A DNA stretch of 64,000 bases from CALDTK01 sp045110575 (GTDB taxonomy: Bacteria > Bacteroidota > Bacteroidia > Chitinophagales > Saprospiraceae). The stretch covers positions 27,002 to 91,001 of the forward strand of contig JBGCGF010000044.1 in assembly GCA_045110575.1 (NCBI GenBank), in the 5' to 3' direction. Numbering within the stretch: position 1 is the first letter of the stretch; each line of letters begins with the position of its first letter. Shown piece after piece: positions 62,715-64,000 of the stretch. The notes beneath the pieces are model-generated. The model did no database searches and was not told where the DNA came from. It was given only the letters and a program-made list of their open reading frames with translations. Both the position numbers and the translations under genes were made by a program.

Positions 62715-63758
62715 ATGAACACACAAACACTCATGGGATGGTACGCAGCAATGCTGTGCACGATGCTCTCGCTGAGCACCGATGCGCAAGACATTCACTA
62801 CGCTCACCTAGCGGCGGTACCTACTCAAACGAACCCTGCCTATACTGGCCTCATGGAAGGTCGTGCCCGCGTCGGCATCGACTACCGTGGTCAATGGAAC
62901 AATTTCACCACCGGATTTCGCACCGCGAGCTTCTCTGCCGACATGAAGGCTTGGCAGTCGCGTGAAGACATCATCGGAATCGGTGTGCACCTCAATAATG
63001 ACATTGCGGGCGATTTGAACTTCACCTCACAACAAGTGAGTGTGAACAGCTCCTTTATGAAAGGGCTAGACGGAGGCAAGACTTTCCTCTCTTTCGGCAT
63101 CCAAAACATCTTTAACTCCCAGCGCATTGACTGGAGTGAGGCCCGAGCCTTCTCCTACGAACCTCTTGAGTCACTCGAGAGCGGTGGACAGCGGAAGTTT
63201 TGGGACGTTGGGTTTGGAATGGCGTTTTTCAATAAGCCAAATCGCCGCCTCTCTTGGTTTGCGGGCATGGCAGGAGCGCACTTGAATAATCCTGATGTCA
63301 CCTTCCTTGGAGACAATGACAACAGCCTAGGCGATCGCTTATATCGTAAGTGGACGATACACAGTGGAGCAGAGATACACTTCGGTCGATTCAACAGTAT
63401 TCGTCCAAGTTTGATCTACTTAGCACAAGGCCCTAACCGCCAATTAAAAGTGGGATCGTTTTGGAGATACAAGACCGATAATGGTCTATCGTCTGACGCG
63501 CAAATCGCTGTACACTTCGGCGGATACCTAAGGTCTTACCTAACGACTGATGATGCGGGTGTTGATGCTGTCATCTTTGCTGCACGCTTCGATTATCACA
63601 TGACTGTAATCACCATTTCCTTCGATACAAACATCAGTTCATTGACAACAGCAACGAATGGCTTTGGTGGACCTGAGTTCAGCCTTGTCCAATCTTTCGA
63701 CTGGGGAAGCCGAAATAGAAAATCTCGCCCTGTGAAATGTCCAACCTTCCAGTACTAG
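62715..63758 (+). CDS. PorP/SprF family type IX secretion membrane protein
   Basis: A 347-aa outer-membrane beta-barrel-like protein of the PorP/SprF family, which in Flavobacterium pairs with large type B-domain adhesins such as SprB for export or attachment. The ATG at 62715 gives a signal peptide (MLCTMLSLSTDAQ); an open frame from 62574 runs through the intergenic region. The family opening is clear: HYAHLAAVPTQTNPAYTGLM, then RVGIDYRGQWNNF and AWQSREDIIGIGVHLNNDIAG. Its place right after the type B giant argues that the two act together. Assignment of the family is firm; the partner is inference. Confidence 0.88.
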   Translation: MNTQTLMGWYAAMLCTMLSLSTDAQDIHYAHLAAVPTQTNPAYTGLMEGRARVGIDYRGQWNNFTTGFRTASFSADMKAWQSREDIIGIGVHLNNDIAGDLNFTSQQVSVNSSFMKGLDGGKTFLSFGIQNIFNSQRIDWSEARAFSYEPLESLESGGQRKFWDVGFGMAFFNKPNRRLSWFAGMAGAHLNNPDVTFLGDNDNSLGDRLYRKWTIHSGAEIHFGRFNSIRPSLIYLAQGPNRQLKVGSFWRYKTDNGLSSDAQIAVHFGGYLRSYLTTDDAGVDAVIFAARFDYHMTVITISFDTNISSLTTATNGFGGPEFSLVQSFDWGSRNRKSRPVKCPTFQY

Positions 63759-63823
63759 CGAGGCTTTACAGGGGATTAGAGGAGGACATCGAAATTAAAA
63801 GGGAAAAAGAATTCTATTCTTGC

Positions 63824-63853
63824 TTGTGGTTACGAAACAACGGTGTACATTTG
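63824..63853 (+). promoter_or_regulatory. Promoter of the initiator tRNA
   Basis: TTG at 63824-63826 and TACATTTG at 63846-63853, with 19 bp between, match the Bacteroidota -33/-7 consensus. The tRNA begins 33 bp further on. Confidence 0.75.
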
Positions 63854-63886
63854 CGTCACCATAGCGTAAAACGCTAAAAAATACAT

Positions 63887-63959
<73 letters not shown>

Positions 63960-63965
63960 CATTAG

Positions 63966-63996
63966 AAAAGCCTCAGCAGAAATGCTGGGGCTTTTT
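63966..63996 (+). terminator. Terminator after the initiator tRNA
   Basis: AAAAGCCTCAGCA pairs with TGCTGGGGCTTTTT (one G-T pair) around a GAAA loop, ending in a T5 run. Confidence 0.85.
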
Positions 63997-64000
63997 GCGT

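Overview
The window comes from a Bacteroidota chromosome, most likely a marine, gliding or filamentous member of Saprospiria or a relative (lineage is inference). The evidence is type A and type B type IX secretion (T9SS) C-terminal domains, a PorP/SprF protein, a DUF1573-yajC-ybbR block, a sigma54 activator next to lptE, Bacteroidota -7 promoter boxes of the form TAnnTTTG, and few Shine-Dalgarno sites. Most of the window is ordinary housekeeping sequence.

Layout. 0-8 kb: truncated cca, two paralogous secreted proteins, a sugar transporter, dusB, nhaD overlapping a His-rich lipoprotein, and a DUF4403 lipoprotein. 8-21 kb: a PDZ/T9SS protein, a TPR membrane protein, ribH, ggt, mltA, a DUF4159 protein, rsmE, rseP, and a coupled mnmA-lipoprotein-rimM operon. 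21-28.8 kb: ybbR, yajC, DUF1573, aroK, flavin reductase, DUF429, an S8 protease, trxB and fba, ending in two strong terminators. 29.0-35.0 kb: a visibly AT-rich accessory island of four unrecognised secreted proteins. Its first gene is broken at two simple-sequence tracts (C8 and a TA repeat), and a 115-bp inverted repeat lies just upstream. 35-41.5 kb: sigma54 activator, lptE, an esterase, a trypsin-like lipoprotein and lysS. 41.8-63.8 kb: two giant T9SS type B surface proteins (2751 and 2453 aa), with an HDAC-family hydrolase, a membrane acyltransferase and priA between them, then a PorP/SprF protein. 63.9 kb: initiator tRNA.

The most striking signal crosses gene boundaries. A 14-mer, GTTTTGGCGNAAGC (13 fixed bases), occurs 16 times in 64 kb on both strands and in all three reading frames of unrelated genes; about 0.002 copies would be expected by chance. 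One pair forms an intergenic inverted repeat. This looks like a dispersed DNA-level recognition word, comparable in form to the DNA uptake sequences of Neisseria or Pasteurellaceae; its function here is unknown. A second, GC-rich intergenic repeat (GCCTGCGGCGC) forms small arrays at 37.3 and 62.5 kb.

Functional links: the second giant adhesin and the PorP/SprF gene probably form a secretion/anchoring pair. The cca enzyme at the left edge is needed for the tRNA at the right edge, whose CCA tail is not encoded. Composition statements are by eye; no database search was run.
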